Shown one piece after another: positions 9,001-16,085 of a stretch of 56,506 nt of DNA. Source of the DNA: CAKSEI01 sp964403505 (GTDB lineage: Bacteria > Bacillota > Clostridia > Oscillospirales > CAG-272); assembly GCA_964403505.1 (NCBI GenBank), contig CAYOFP010000014.1, forward strand, positions 1 through 56,506. Reading direction: 5' to 3'. Within the stretch, counting starts at the first letter, position 1, and each line of letters opens with the position of its first letter. The position numbers and the translations under genes were made by a program. The notes beneath the pieces were generated by a model that did not search any database, was not told the origin of the DNA, and was given only the letters and a program-made list of their open reading frames with translations.

Positions 9001-10194
9001 AGCCTTGATGCTAGTGCCACCTATGAGTTCCGTGTATATGGCGAAAGAGGTGACACTGCTTGGTCGGGCGAAAAGTCACCGGTCAGTGAAACGATCACGG
9101 TGACAACATTGCCTGCTCAACCCAAGAATCTAACCGTTCAAAGGGTGACTGATTCTACCGTATATTTCACATGGGAAACTGCTGATCCGCACGGCGCACA
9201 ACGGTGGTTGATCCAATGCCGTAAGAACGGTGGTGCTTGGGAAAACCGCAATACTTCCACATATAAGGGTTATGTCGCATCGAGCCTTGATGCAGGCGCA
9301 ACCTACGAGTTCCGTGTATATGGCGAAAGAGGTGACACGGCCTGGTCGGGCGTAAGGTCACCGGTCAGTGAAACGATCACGGTGACAACATTGCCAGCTC
9401 AACCCAAAAATCTAACCGTTCAAAATGTGACTAGTTCTTCTGTATCTTTCACGTGGGAAACGGCTACTCAGCACGGAGCAGATCGATGGCTGATTCAATA
9501 CCGACAAAACGGAGGCAGTTGGAGCAATTTGGGATATTCTATGTATAAAGGCTATGAGGCCGAAGGATTATCTGCAAATACTACATATGAGTTTCGGGTA
9601 TACGGAGAAAGTGGTAACACGGCTTGGTCAGGTACAAGATCAGCGGTTAGCAACACGATAAGTATTACCACTAATGTGTTTTACGGTGTAAAACCTTATG
9701 TGCAGGAAAACAGCGACCACATCAATTGTCAAGGGTATGCATTTTTCACGAGAGATTGGTCTAATGATTGGTATACGGATAAAGATGTAGATTTTTGGTG
9801 GAATTCGTACAACTCTACTGAAGAAGTATACGAACGAACAAAAGAAGCTATGGAGAGATCTACGGGATTTATGAACACTCGTTTTAACGGAAAGTGGACG
9901 GCTTCTAACTCTTTATCCTCGCTTGAACCATTAAACAGCAATCAATGGATAGTTTGTATGCGGGTAGGAAATAAACTTTGCACTGATGTAAAAAGTAAAG
10001 CTACTTTTTGGCAGTACGATTATCATTTTTGGTATCGAACAAATACCGGAAAATGGGCTAATAAGCATGGGGGAACTGATTCTGAACTTCTTGGAAATGA
10101 CACGCCCGAGACAAATACATCTTCCGGATGGAAATTGTATGATCAAAGCCCGTTTTATGATAGTACCATTCGCTATTATCGCGTATCTCAATAA
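6013..10194 (+). CDS. Large secreted fibronectin type III repeat protein with C-terminal Cys/His domain
   Basis: Exported protein of 1393 aa. Signal peptide at residues 1-30 (MTKKKRIRIIAIM, cleavage near VFA-EN). A region around 340-530 resembles DNRLRE-type beta domains (VIVDPSFE, later FIKFPGL). Two PPC-like beta-sandwich units follow at about 535-650 and 651-750 (YYSFTPAVSGFYTFES; YFSFTPSSAGAYNIVS). Five fibronectin III units of 94 residues each occupy about 752-1220. The C-terminal ~170 residues carry HINCQGYAFF (Cys1239) and DYHFWYRTNTGKWANKHGG (His1338), a pattern reminiscent of NlpC/P60 or papain-like hydrolases, so the end may be an enzyme (inference). Start 6013 has GGAG upstream and begins the signal peptide. 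Codon use is more AT-rich than in neighbours. There is no sortase or SLH anchor. Confidence 0.85.
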   Translation: MTKKKRIRIIAIMLTMLIVLASLPSGVFAENVDDVQQNQSEMSTDNKLILLSDIERPELVSRSDVIEKGHVSRLPEDEEDLSSITFQNIDGSNTTYIFSEPVKYVDEEGIIHDKKSVLTEKIDAVAYKNKYGYTNADNDIHVYFPKSLSEDTGILLGKDNISIELTPVASRKLETKVLSSKTASAKDELQVSLKELAAQTAEPIKKQIQETADDTAVKEVIDYDSVFGVETTLRYQPTLNGFKEDIVIDAYDGTNEFVFNLKTNGLRLAGEDGLYYLIEPETSQMVVNMGELLVYSGGGTELSIGYDHRYDVETVTEDEEYLLTIIVDKEFLLDENTQYPVIVDPSFEILSNNNNIMDISVRVNGSVIPNSTNNAVGNHYTEKNDMRTFIKFPGLLNDPIFQSLAPYEWGSSYPAVKSIKLLMYSRGTSITTGKVTVYPYNTSAALDWTYSTTSFTTAQYNAAGDWWDIVDVPYYSQQWIEFDITPAVAEECEKGVVLRNQYEGAGSDPAYQSFASTKDPTNKPKIVVNWIGGVNTAFDSAASIVLNTVQNVDISITQYKLYYSFTPAVSGFYTFESSDNGSDDPLGALYNSSRVMLKQDDDSGGNRNFRVIYHLDADQKYYFEAGCYGSTMGSYSFTVSKTTDLSNLTSTAISTATTGGASISVARQRNYFSFTPSSAGAYNIVSSGNSGDPYGWLYDSSGNLLDKNDNGTGNSNFSIIYSLSKGKKYYIVAGCTGNNTDSYEINISSVIPAQPTELATSNITDVSVKLTWSTASPHHADRWLIQYRTSGGSWTNAGTSTAKNYTVSGLSASTSYEFRVYSEAGSPAWTGTRSPVSNTASATTLPAQPTNLTVNSYTDNRVHITWETATPHGADRWLIQCRKNGGAWENRNTSTYKGYVASSLDASATYEFRVYGERGDTAWSGEKSPVSETITVTTLPAQPTNVTVNSYTDSRVSISWETATPHGADRWLIQCRKNGGAWENRNTSTYKGYVASSLDASATYEFRVYGERGDTAWSGEKSPVSETITVTTLPAQPKNLTVQRVTDSTVYFTWETADPHGAQRWLIQCRKNGGAWENRNTSTYKGYVASSLDAGATYEFRVYGERGDTAWSGVRSPVSETITVTTLPAQPKNLTVQNVTSSSVSFTWETATQHGADRWLIQYRQNGGSWSNLGYSMYKGYEAEGLSANTTYEFRVYGESGNTAWSGTRSAVSNTISITTNVFYGVKPYVQENSDHINCQGYAFFTRDWSNDWYTDKDVDFWWNSYNSTEEVYERTKEAMERSTGFMNTRFNGKWTASNSLSSLEPLNSNQWIVCMRVGNKLCTDVKSKATFWQYDYHFWYRTNTGKWANKHGGTDSELLGNDTPETNTSSGWKLYDQSPFYDSTIRYYRVSQ
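8267..9675 (+). repeat. Five tandem FN3-coding repeats, 282-bp period
   Basis: In-frame tandem units of 94 codons. Bases 8623-8825 are identical to 8905-9107 over 203 bp, including third positions, so units 2 and 3 come from a very recent duplication or gene conversion. Unit 4 is slightly diverged; units 1 and 5 more so. Confidence 0.9.
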
Positions 10195-10223
10195 TTAATA
10201 AGTATTTGAAAGGATATATTAGG

Positions 10224-11087
10224 ATGAAAAAGATTATATTTATGGCTATTATCATAGTTGCATTAGTATTTCTAACAACAGTTGCCATATACGCTTTTAT
10301 TGACTTGAAAAACAATCAAAGTAATATGTCGATTGAGGAAAGTATTAAGACGCCGGTTGAAAACAAAATATCCGAATCTATTCCCGGTCAGGAGCATCAA
10401 TCTTCTTTTGGTATTGTTAAATCGGGTGTTGTATCTGAAATGATAGCAGATATTAAAGAGTCAGGTACAGCAATTCAGAATATTCAAAAGGTGTATTCGG
10501 AATTTGAACTAAAAAGAGCCTTAGGCGTAAATGGCTATGGTAATATTATGCCTGTTAATATTGCCCTACGTTCATTGTATAGTATCAATATTCGGTTTCC
10601 TATTGAATATATAAACCGTATTGATGAAAAAACGATCTATGTAGTTTATAAAACAACAGATGAAGATAACGAATTGCAATATATGTATCTTTTCTTCAGA
10701 AAGCTTGATGATCAAAGAGAGGGTGTTCAAGAGGAAACGGAAACATGGTGGTTAGATGGTAAAGTGTTTTTTATAAAAAACACTTTGCAATTTAGTGATT
10801 TTTCCAATATCAAGGTGGAATCGACTATTTCCGAGGTTAATGCAGTAGATTCAATGGTTAATCCTGAAATTGGAACCGATCGAGAATATACAAAACCATT
10901 TAATTCTTATCATTTGCTTACAGACGGGGCGCTAAGAATCGAATATGCATTTGATGAAACTGACGGTATATATCGGGTGTCGGATATCGATTTTGTTGAA
11001 TCTTTTGAAATACCGATAACGGAAGATGGAGAGGATTCTACTATTTGTGTAAAAATCGACCCGAAGGATTATCCGCCCGTAAATTAG
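10224..11087 (+). CDS. Membrane-anchored protein of unknown function
   Basis: 287-aa protein with one N-terminal membrane helix (residues 4-26, no lipobox) and a hydrophilic extracellular part. No family recognised. It has mixed alpha/beta character with acidic stretches and a C-terminal beta-rich segment. It starts 29 bases after the FN3-protein stop with AAAGGA upstream, has similar AT-rich codon use, and no promoter of its own, so the two are likely co-transcribed and may work together at the cell surface. A longer reading starting 18 bases upstream lacks a binding site. A strong terminator follows. Confidence 0.65.
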   Translation: MKKIIFMAIIIVALVFLTTVAIYAFIDLKNNQSNMSIEESIKTPVENKISESIPGQEHQSSFGIVKSGVVSEMIADIKESGTAIQNIQKVYSEFELKRALGVNGYGNIMPVNIALRSLYSINIRFPIEYINRIDEKTIYVVYKTTDEDNELQYMYLFFRKLDDQREGVQEETETWWLDGKVFFIKNTLQFSDFSNIKVESTISEVNAVDSMVNPEIGTDREYTKPFNSYHLLTDGALRIEYAFDETDGIYRVSDIDFVESFEIPITEDGEDSTICVKIDPKDYPPVN

Positions 11088-11095
11088 ACAATCGA

Positions 11096-11138
11096 AAAAG
11101 CGGCAGCGCTTCCAAAAAGCGCTGTTGCTTTGTTTTTT
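11096..11138 (+). terminator. Rho-independent terminator
   Basis: Long GC-rich stem (AAGCGGCAGCGCTT paired with AAGCGCTGTTGCTT, one mismatch-type pair) followed by a run of seven T. Ends the FN3 gene pair. Confidence 0.9.
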
Positions 11139-11142
11139 TGCG

Positions 11143-11171
11143 TTGCGCACAAATGAATTTTATGGTAAAAT
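11143..11171 (+). promoter_or_regulatory. Sigma-A promoter of rsmA
   Basis: TTGCGC (11143-11148), 17 bp, TAAAAT (11166-11171), 29 bases before the ATG. Confidence 0.65.
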
Positions 11172-11200
11172 GATTATATCCTATACATTTTGGAGTTAAT

Positions 11201-12055
11201 ATGCGTTTGACCGACATCGGAACAGTAAAAAAAATAATGGAGGAGAACGGACTTGCTTTCAAAAAGCAGTTCGGGCAGAATTTCCTTATAAACGAGGCGA
11301 TCCCCCGAAAGATCGCAGAGACGGGCGCCGGCGAATATGTGCTCGAGATCGGACCGGGCATCGGTACGCTGACCTGTGAGCTCGCAAAAAGAGCGAAAAA
11401 GGTCGTGGCGGTCGAAATAGACACTACGCTCATTCCCGTGCTCGGCACTACCCTCGCTGAATTTGACAATGTCACGGTGATCAACGCCGATATCATGAAA
11501 ACCGATCTTCCCGCCCTCGTGCAGGAACAGTTCGGGGAGGAAAAAATATGCGTGTGTGCAAATCTGCCGTATTATATAACGACCCCGATTCTGATGCGCC
11601 TGCTCGAATCAGGCGTGGCGATCTCGGCAATTACCGTCATGATACAGCGGGAGGTGGCAGACCGCATCTGCGCCCCTGCCGGAAGTCCGGATTACGGAGC
11701 GATCAGTGCGGCGGTGGCATATTACGGCGAGGCGCACAGGGTGTTTCGTGTGTCGGCAGGCTCTTTTATGCCTGCGCCCAAGGTCGATTCCGCCGTGATA
11801 AAAATAGACCTGTACGACAAGCCGCCGTATGACGTGATATCAAAGGATGTGCTTTTCCGCATCATAAAAGCGGCGTTCGGGATGAGGAGAAAGACGCTCG
11901 TCAATACGTTAAGCGGTGAATTCGGCATGACAAAGGAGCAAATGACCGATATCGTCACATCCTGCGGCTTTTCCGCCGATGTGCGGGGGGAAAAACTCTC
12001 GGTCGCAGATTTCACGAAAATCGAGAATGTAATTTCAAAGGTGGCTAAAAAATAA
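11201..12055 (+). CDS. rsmA: 16S rRNA (adenine1518/1519-N6)-dimethyltransferase
   Basis: RsmA (KsgA), 284 aa, dimethylates two adjacent adenines in helix 45 of 16S rRNA late in 30S assembly, using S-adenosylmethionine. The N-terminal KKQFGQNFL leads into the SAM motif VLEIGPGIGTLT, and the catalytic NLPYY motif is in CANLPYYITTPIL. The C-terminal helical part (FRIIKAAFGMRRKTLVNTL) is the family's RNA-binding lobe. Length is normal. TGGAG precedes the start. It has its own promoter and no close neighbour on either side. Confidence 0.96.
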   Translation: MRLTDIGTVKKIMEENGLAFKKQFGQNFLINEAIPRKIAETGAGEYVLEIGPGIGTLTCELAKRAKKVVAVEIDTTLIPVLGTTLAEFDNVTVINADIMKTDLPALVQEQFGEEKICVCANLPYYITTPILMRLLESGVAISAITVMIQREVADRICAPAGSPDYGAISAAVAYYGEAHRVFRVSAGSFMPAPKVDSAVIKIDLYDKPPYDVISKDVLFRIIKAAFGMRRKTLVNTLSGEFGMTKEQMTDIVTSCGFSADVRGEKLSVADFTKIENVISKVAKK

Positions 12056-12083
12056 ATTTTTGTTAATTTTATGCCGTATCCTA

Positions 12084-12112
12084 TTGAAATATTGACGAAA
12101 CGGATATATAAT
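12084..12112 (+). promoter_or_regulatory. Sigma-A promoter of pckG
   Basis: TTGAAA (12084-12089), 17 bp, TATAAT (12107-12112). The leader is ~85 bases, with GGAGG 10 bases before the ATG. Confidence 0.8.
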
Positions 12113-12203
12113 GTATATTGGCGAAAGTTGGAAATGTAATATTTCGCCCTGATTTTATGTCAATAATAAAATATAGTTATACCAAAACGGAGGATACTAC
12201 ACA

Positions 12204-14000
12204 ATGGCAAGTATGACAGAAAACAAGTACGTCAATTCCTGGATTGACGAAATGGCTGCCATGACGCAGCCTGACAAGATCGTATGGATCGACGGCAGCG
12301 ACGAGCAGGCAGATGCACTGCGTGCTGAGGCATGCTCGACAGGCGAGCTCGTAAAGCTGAATGAGGAGCTTCTCCCCAACTGCTATCTGCACAGAACGGC
12401 GGTAAACGACGTTGCACGTGTCGAGGGCAGAACATTCATATGCACTCCCACAAAGGAAGAGGCAGGTAACATCAACAACTGGATGGCTCCCGATGAAATG
12501 TATGCAAAGTTAAACAAGCTTTACACAGGCGCAATGAAGGGAAAGACTATGTATGTCATCCCCTACTCGATGGGCGTTGTAGGCTCTGATTTCGCAAAGA
12601 TAGGTATCGAGCTTACAGACTCTATTTACGTCGTGCTTAACATGCTTATCATGACAAGAGTAGGCAAGAACGTAATCGAAGCTCTCGGCGATTCCGCTGA
12701 CTACATCAAGGGTCTGCACGCAACGGCTGACTGCGACGCTGAGAACAGATATATCACGCACTTCCCGCAGGATAACACCATCATGAGCGTTAACTCCGCA
12801 TACGGCGGAAACGTTCTTCTCGGTAAGAAGTGCTTTGCTCTTCGTATTGCTTCCTACCTCGGACGCAAAGAGGGCTGGATGGCTGAGCACATGCTCATCC
12901 TCGGTCTCGAATACCCCGACGGTGAGGTGAAGTATGTCACGGCGGCATTCCCGTCTGCATGCGGTAAGACCAACCTCGCTATGCTTATCCCGCCCGAAAT
13001 CTTAAAGAGCAAGGGATACAAGGTATGGACAGTCGGTGATGACATCGCATGGCTCCGTGTCAATAAAGAGGACGGCAGACTCTATGCAGTCAACCCTGAG
13101 AACGGCTTCTTCGGTGTCGCTCCCGGAACAAACGATAAGTCTAACCCCAACGCTCTCGCTACAACAAAGAGAGACACGATCTTCACAAATGTCTGCTATG
13201 ACAAGGACAATAACACAGTTTGGTGGGAGGGTCTCGATAACAATCCTCCGAAGAATGCGATCAACTGGAAGGGTGAAGACTGGGATTACAGAACATATGA
13301 CAAGGCGGATAAGATCAACACATCCGGCGCACATCCCAACTCGAGATTTACGGCTATGGCTACGAACTGCCCCTGCCTGTCGAGCGAGTTTAACTCCCTC
13401 AAGGGCGTTCCGGTATCTGCTATCGTATTCGGCGGCAGACGTGCAAAGACAGCTCCGCTGGTATACCAGTCGAGAAGCTGGCAGCACGGCACATTCGTCG
13501 GCTCTATCATGGCTTCCGAGACAACGGCAGCTGCAGCAGGTGCGATCGGCGTAGTACGCCGTGATCCTATGGCTATGAGACCGTTCGTAGGCTACAACAT
13601 GGGCGAATACTGGGCTCACTGGCTCGAGATGGGTAAGAAGATCCCCAATCCTCCGATGATATTCCACGTCAACTGGTTCAGAACAGATGACGAGGGCAAC
13701 TTCATCTGGCCGGGCTTCGGCGATAACATGAGAGTCCTCCTCTGGATACTCGCTCGTTGCGAAGGCAAGGTCGACGCAGTTGAAACAGCAATCGGTTATG
13801 TTCCGAAGGCTGAGGATATCAACATCGAGGGTCTTGACGGCGTAACGCTTGACACGATAAAGGGACTTCTCTCTATCGACAAGCAGAGCTGGAAGGACGA
13901 TATCGCAAATATCAAGGAGTTCTATGCTCAGGTAGGCGACAGCGTACCTCAGGAGATGTACGACGAGCTCGCAATCCTCGAGGCAAATCTCGACAAATAA
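12204..14000 (+). CDS. pckG: Phosphoenolpyruvate carboxykinase (GTP)
   Basis: Interconverts oxaloacetate + GTP with PEP + CO2 + GDP. The 598-aa length and sequence match the GTP-dependent family, not the ~530-aa ATP family. Visible landmarks are the P-loop SACGKTNL around residues 251-258 (with the family's reactive cysteine), the kinase-2 type metal site GDDIAWL, the NPENGFFGVAPGT loop and the nucleotide-binding WVNWFR-like region HVNWFR. It stands alone between its promoter and terminator, so it is probably strongly expressed; codon use is notably biased towards the preferred set. In fermentative Clostridia such enzymes can run in the carboxylating direction toward succinate or malate (inference). 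Confidence 0.97.
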   Translation: MASMTENKYVNSWIDEMAAMTQPDKIVWIDGSDEQADALRAEACSTGELVKLNEELLPNCYLHRTAVNDVARVEGRTFICTPTKEEAGNINNWMAPDEMYAKLNKLYTGAMKGKTMYVIPYSMGVVGSDFAKIGIELTDSIYVVLNMLIMTRVGKNVIEALGDSADYIKGLHATADCDAENRYITHFPQDNTIMSVNSAYGGNVLLGKKCFALRIASYLGRKEGWMAEHMLILGLEYPDGEVKYVTAAFPSACGKTNLAMLIPPEILKSKGYKVWTVGDDIAWLRVNKEDGRLYAVNPENGFFGVAPGTNDKSNPNALATTKRDTIFTNVCYDKDNNTVWWEGLDNNPPKNAINWKGEDWDYRTYDKADKINTSGAHPNSRFTAMATNCPCLSSEFNSLKGVPVSAIVFGGRRAKTAPLVYQSRSWQHGTFVGSIMASETTAAAAGAIGVVRRDPMAMRPFVGYNMGEYWAHWLEMGKKIPNPPMIFHVNWFRTDDEGNFIWPGFGDNMRVLLWILARCEGKVDAVETAIGYVPKAEDINIEGLDGVTLDTIKGLLSIDKQSWKDDIANIKEFYAQVGDSVPQEMYDELAILEANLDK

Positions 14001-14017
14001 GTTGCCTTTATGAATAT

Positions 14018-14053
14018 AACGGTGTATCCCTCATAAGGGATGCGCCGTTTTTT
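14018..14053 (+). terminator. Rho-independent terminator of pckG
   Basis: Stem AACGGTGTATCCCT with AGGGATGCGCCGTT, CATA loop, then T-run. Confidence 0.9.
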
Positions 14054-14085
14054 CGAGCGGTGAAACTGACACACGAACAAACGAA

Positions 14086-14330
14086 GGGAGAACCCTCGAC
14101 GAGGGTTCTCCCTCTTTTGCGCTGTGCGCAAAATTCACCCACTCCTGCGCTTTTATAAGGCAAGGGAGTTTCGCTGTCTGCGGACAGCGACAAGGGCTCT
14201 GCCCTTTGAACCCGCAAGCTTTTGAAAAAGCTTGACCAAAACTTTATCTCGGACGCAAGAAAATTCCCCCTAATCAAAGTTTTTGAAGGGGGTGCGGGGG
14301 ACACTTTTTTCAAAAAGTGTCCCCCGCAAA
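14086..14330 (+). repeat. Dispersed hairpin repeat, copy 2
   Basis: A chain of hairpins between pckG and the rhamnose genes: GGGAGAACCCTC/GAGGGTTCTCCC (14086-14112), TTTTGCGC/GCGCAAAA, CGCTGTC/GACAGCG, AAGCTTTT/AAAAGCTT, and a perfect 16-bp stem at 14294-14309/14312-14327. Order and sequence of the first segments match copies 1 and 4. No coding potential is supported. Confidence 0.85.
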
Positions 14331-14356
14331 AACTCCGCGCTTTTTCCTTATTTTAC

Positions 14357-14385
14357 TTGATATCTGCTTCATTATCAGGTATAAT
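14357..14385 (+). promoter_or_regulatory. Sigma-A promoter of the rhamnose operon
   Basis: TTGATA (14357-14362), 17 bp, TATAAT (14380-14385), about 39 bases before the Dabb-protein start. No catabolite-response element or clear operator was recognised. Confidence 0.8.
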
Positions 14386-14423
14386 ATACAATGAATAATA
14401 ATATTTACCAAGGGAGAAAAAAC

Positions 14424-14708
14424 ATGATACGGCATATAGTAATGTGGCGCTTCCGTGACGGCACGGAAAAAGAACAGGAGAAGTTTTTGTCAGCCCTGTC
14501 GGGTCTGTACGGCGTTATTCCCGAGCTTCAGGCGTGTACCGTCGCAAAAAACTGCAATCCCGACGACGGATATGATGCGATACTCGTCTCTGACTTTGAC
14601 GACCTGGATTCGTTGAATAAATACAAGGTCGACCCGAGGCATGTTGCGGTGTCCGAGCTGTGTAAGGAGATACGACTTGACCGTGTTGCGGTCGATTATG
14701 AGTTTTAA
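14424..14708 (+). CDS. Dabb (stress-responsive A/B barrel) domain protein
   Basis: 94-aa single-domain protein of the Dabb family, a dimeric alpha/beta ferredoxin-like barrel. The start IRHIVMWRF, the central VAKNC and the C-terminal HVAVSELCKEI segment are characteristic. Start 14424 follows GGGAG and opens with the conserved MIRHIVMW; a frame start 33 bases upstream lacks a site. It is the first gene of the rhamnose operon, only 3 bases before rhaB. L-rhamnose mutarotase RhaM is about 104 aa and has a similar dimeric alpha/beta barrel, so a role in sugar anomer conversion is possible (inference); Dabb proteins have several unrelated roles. Confidence 0.85.
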   Translation: MIRHIVMWRFRDGTEKEQEKFLSALSGLYGVIPELQACTVAKNCNPDDGYDAILVSDFDDLDSLNKYKVDPRHVAVSELCKEIRLDRVAVDYEF

Positions 14709-14711
14709 GAT

Positions 14712-16085
14712 ATGAAAAAATATTATCTGGCGGTAGATATCGGTGCATCGAGCGGGAGGCATATGCTCGCCTGCTATGACGGCGGGAAGATAACCTTAGA
14801 GGAAATATACCGCTTTGAAAACGGCTTTGAAAAAGAGGGAGATTCCCTCGTTTGGGATATCGACCGCCTTTCACATGAGGTCAAAGAGGGGATAAAGAAA
14901 TGCAAAGAGGTGGGCAGAATACCCGAGAGCGTCGCCATTGATACCTGGGGCGTCGACTATGTCCTGCTCGATGAAAAAGGCGAGGCGATAAAGCCTGTTT
15001 ATGCGTACCGTGACATGCGCACATTATCGGCAGTAGGCGAGGTTGAGGATATCATCTCTTTTGAAGCGCTGTATGCAAGGACAGGGATACAAAAGCAGAG
15101 CTTCAACACGGTATATCAGCTGTGGTGCGATAAGAAAAGCGGAAAGTTAAGGGAGGCGAGGGCATTCCTTATGATGCCCGACTACCTCGCATACACTCTG
15201 ACGGGCGAAGTGAGACACGAGTATACGAACGCCTCGACCACCGGCATGGTGAACGCCGTGACACGCACGTGGGATGAATACATAATCAACACGCTCGGCT
15301 ATCCGGGCGAGCTTTTCGGGGAGCTTTCTCTGCCCGGAACGCCGGTCGGCAGATTTTTGCCCGAGGTGAGGGACTACGTCGGCTTTGACTGCAATGTGAT
15401 ATTATGCCCCACGCACGATACAGCGTCGGCTGTCGCAGGATGCCCGATGGGCGATGACGGCATCTACTTGTCATCCGGCACGTGGAGTCTTATCGGCAGG
15501 GAGCTGAGCTCGCCGATCCTCACGCCCGAGTCCATGACGGCGAATTTTACCAATGAGGGCGGAATCGAGTATCGGTTCCGATACCTAAAAAACTATATGG
15601 GTATGTGGCTGTTTCAGAACATACGCAAAAATCTCGGCAAAAAATACACATATGACGAAATGATGTGTATGGCAGAGAAAAGCTCATGCGTTGAGTTTTT
15701 CGATGTCAATGACGAGAGTCTTGTTGCACCCGACAATATGATCGATGCGATCGAGGCTTTGCTCGGGCGGCCGGGCATGAAAACGGGCGATATGTTAAAC
15801 TGTGTGTATCATTCTCTTGCCGCTTCCTATAAAAGCGCTACCCTCGAGATAGAGCGCCTGACGGGAAGGCGCGCCGGGCGGATATTTATCGTCGGAGGCG
15901 GAAGCTGTGATGCGTATTTAAACCGTCTCACGGCTGAGTATACGGGAAAGAGTGTTTTCACGGGTCTCGGTGAGGCGACCGCCACGGGAAATATCATGTC
16001 GCAGATAATGAGAGATGAGGGAATCTCCCTCGATAAAGCGAGAGAGATCGTATTTGAGTCCTTTGAGATAAGTGAGGTAAAATAA
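14712..16085 (+). CDS. rhaB: Rhamnulokinase
   Basis: FGGY-family carbohydrate kinase of 457 aa that phosphorylates L-rhamnulose at O-1 with ATP. The N-terminal phosphate-binding loop AVDIGASSGRHML is the RhaB form. Substrate-site VAIDTWGVDYVLLD and the ATP-binding GGGSCDAYLNRLTA follow, along with SGTWSLIG in the second domain, typical of RhaB. Second gene of the operon; its stop immediately precedes the rhaA ATG. Function is confirmed by adjacency to isomerase and aldolase. Confidence 0.96.
   Translation: MKKYYLAVDIGASSGRHMLACYDGGKITLEEIYRFENGFEKEGDSLVWDIDRLSHEVKEGIKKCKEVGRIPESVAIDTWGVDYVLLDEKGEAIKPVYAYRDMRTLSAVGEVEDIISFEALYARTGIQKQSFNTVYQLWCDKKSGKLREARAFLMMPDYLAYTLTGEVRHEYTNASTTGMVNAVTRTWDEYIINTLGYPGELFGELSLPGTPVGRFLPEVRDYVGFDCNVILCPTHDTASAVAGCPMGDDGIYLSSGTWSLIGRELSSPILTPESMTANFTNEGGIEYRFRYLKNYMGMWLFQNIRKNLGKKYTYDEMMCMAEKSSCVEFFDVNDESLVAPDNMIDAIEALLGRPGMKTGDMLNCVYHSLAASYKSATLEIERLTGRRAGRIFIVGGGSCDAYLNRLTAEYTGKSVFTGLGEATATGNIMSQIMRDEGISLDKAREIVFESFEISEVK

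Noticed and set aside
8267..9675. Tandem repeats that might be taken for a CRISPR or satellite array
   Set aside because: The 282-bp period is in frame, codes for FN3 domains and has no short direct repeats with unique spacers.
13002..13667. Long minus-strand open frame opposite pckG
   Set aside because: It is antisense to a highly conserved enzyme, has no ribosome site and no recognisable protein; the biased codons of pckG create it.
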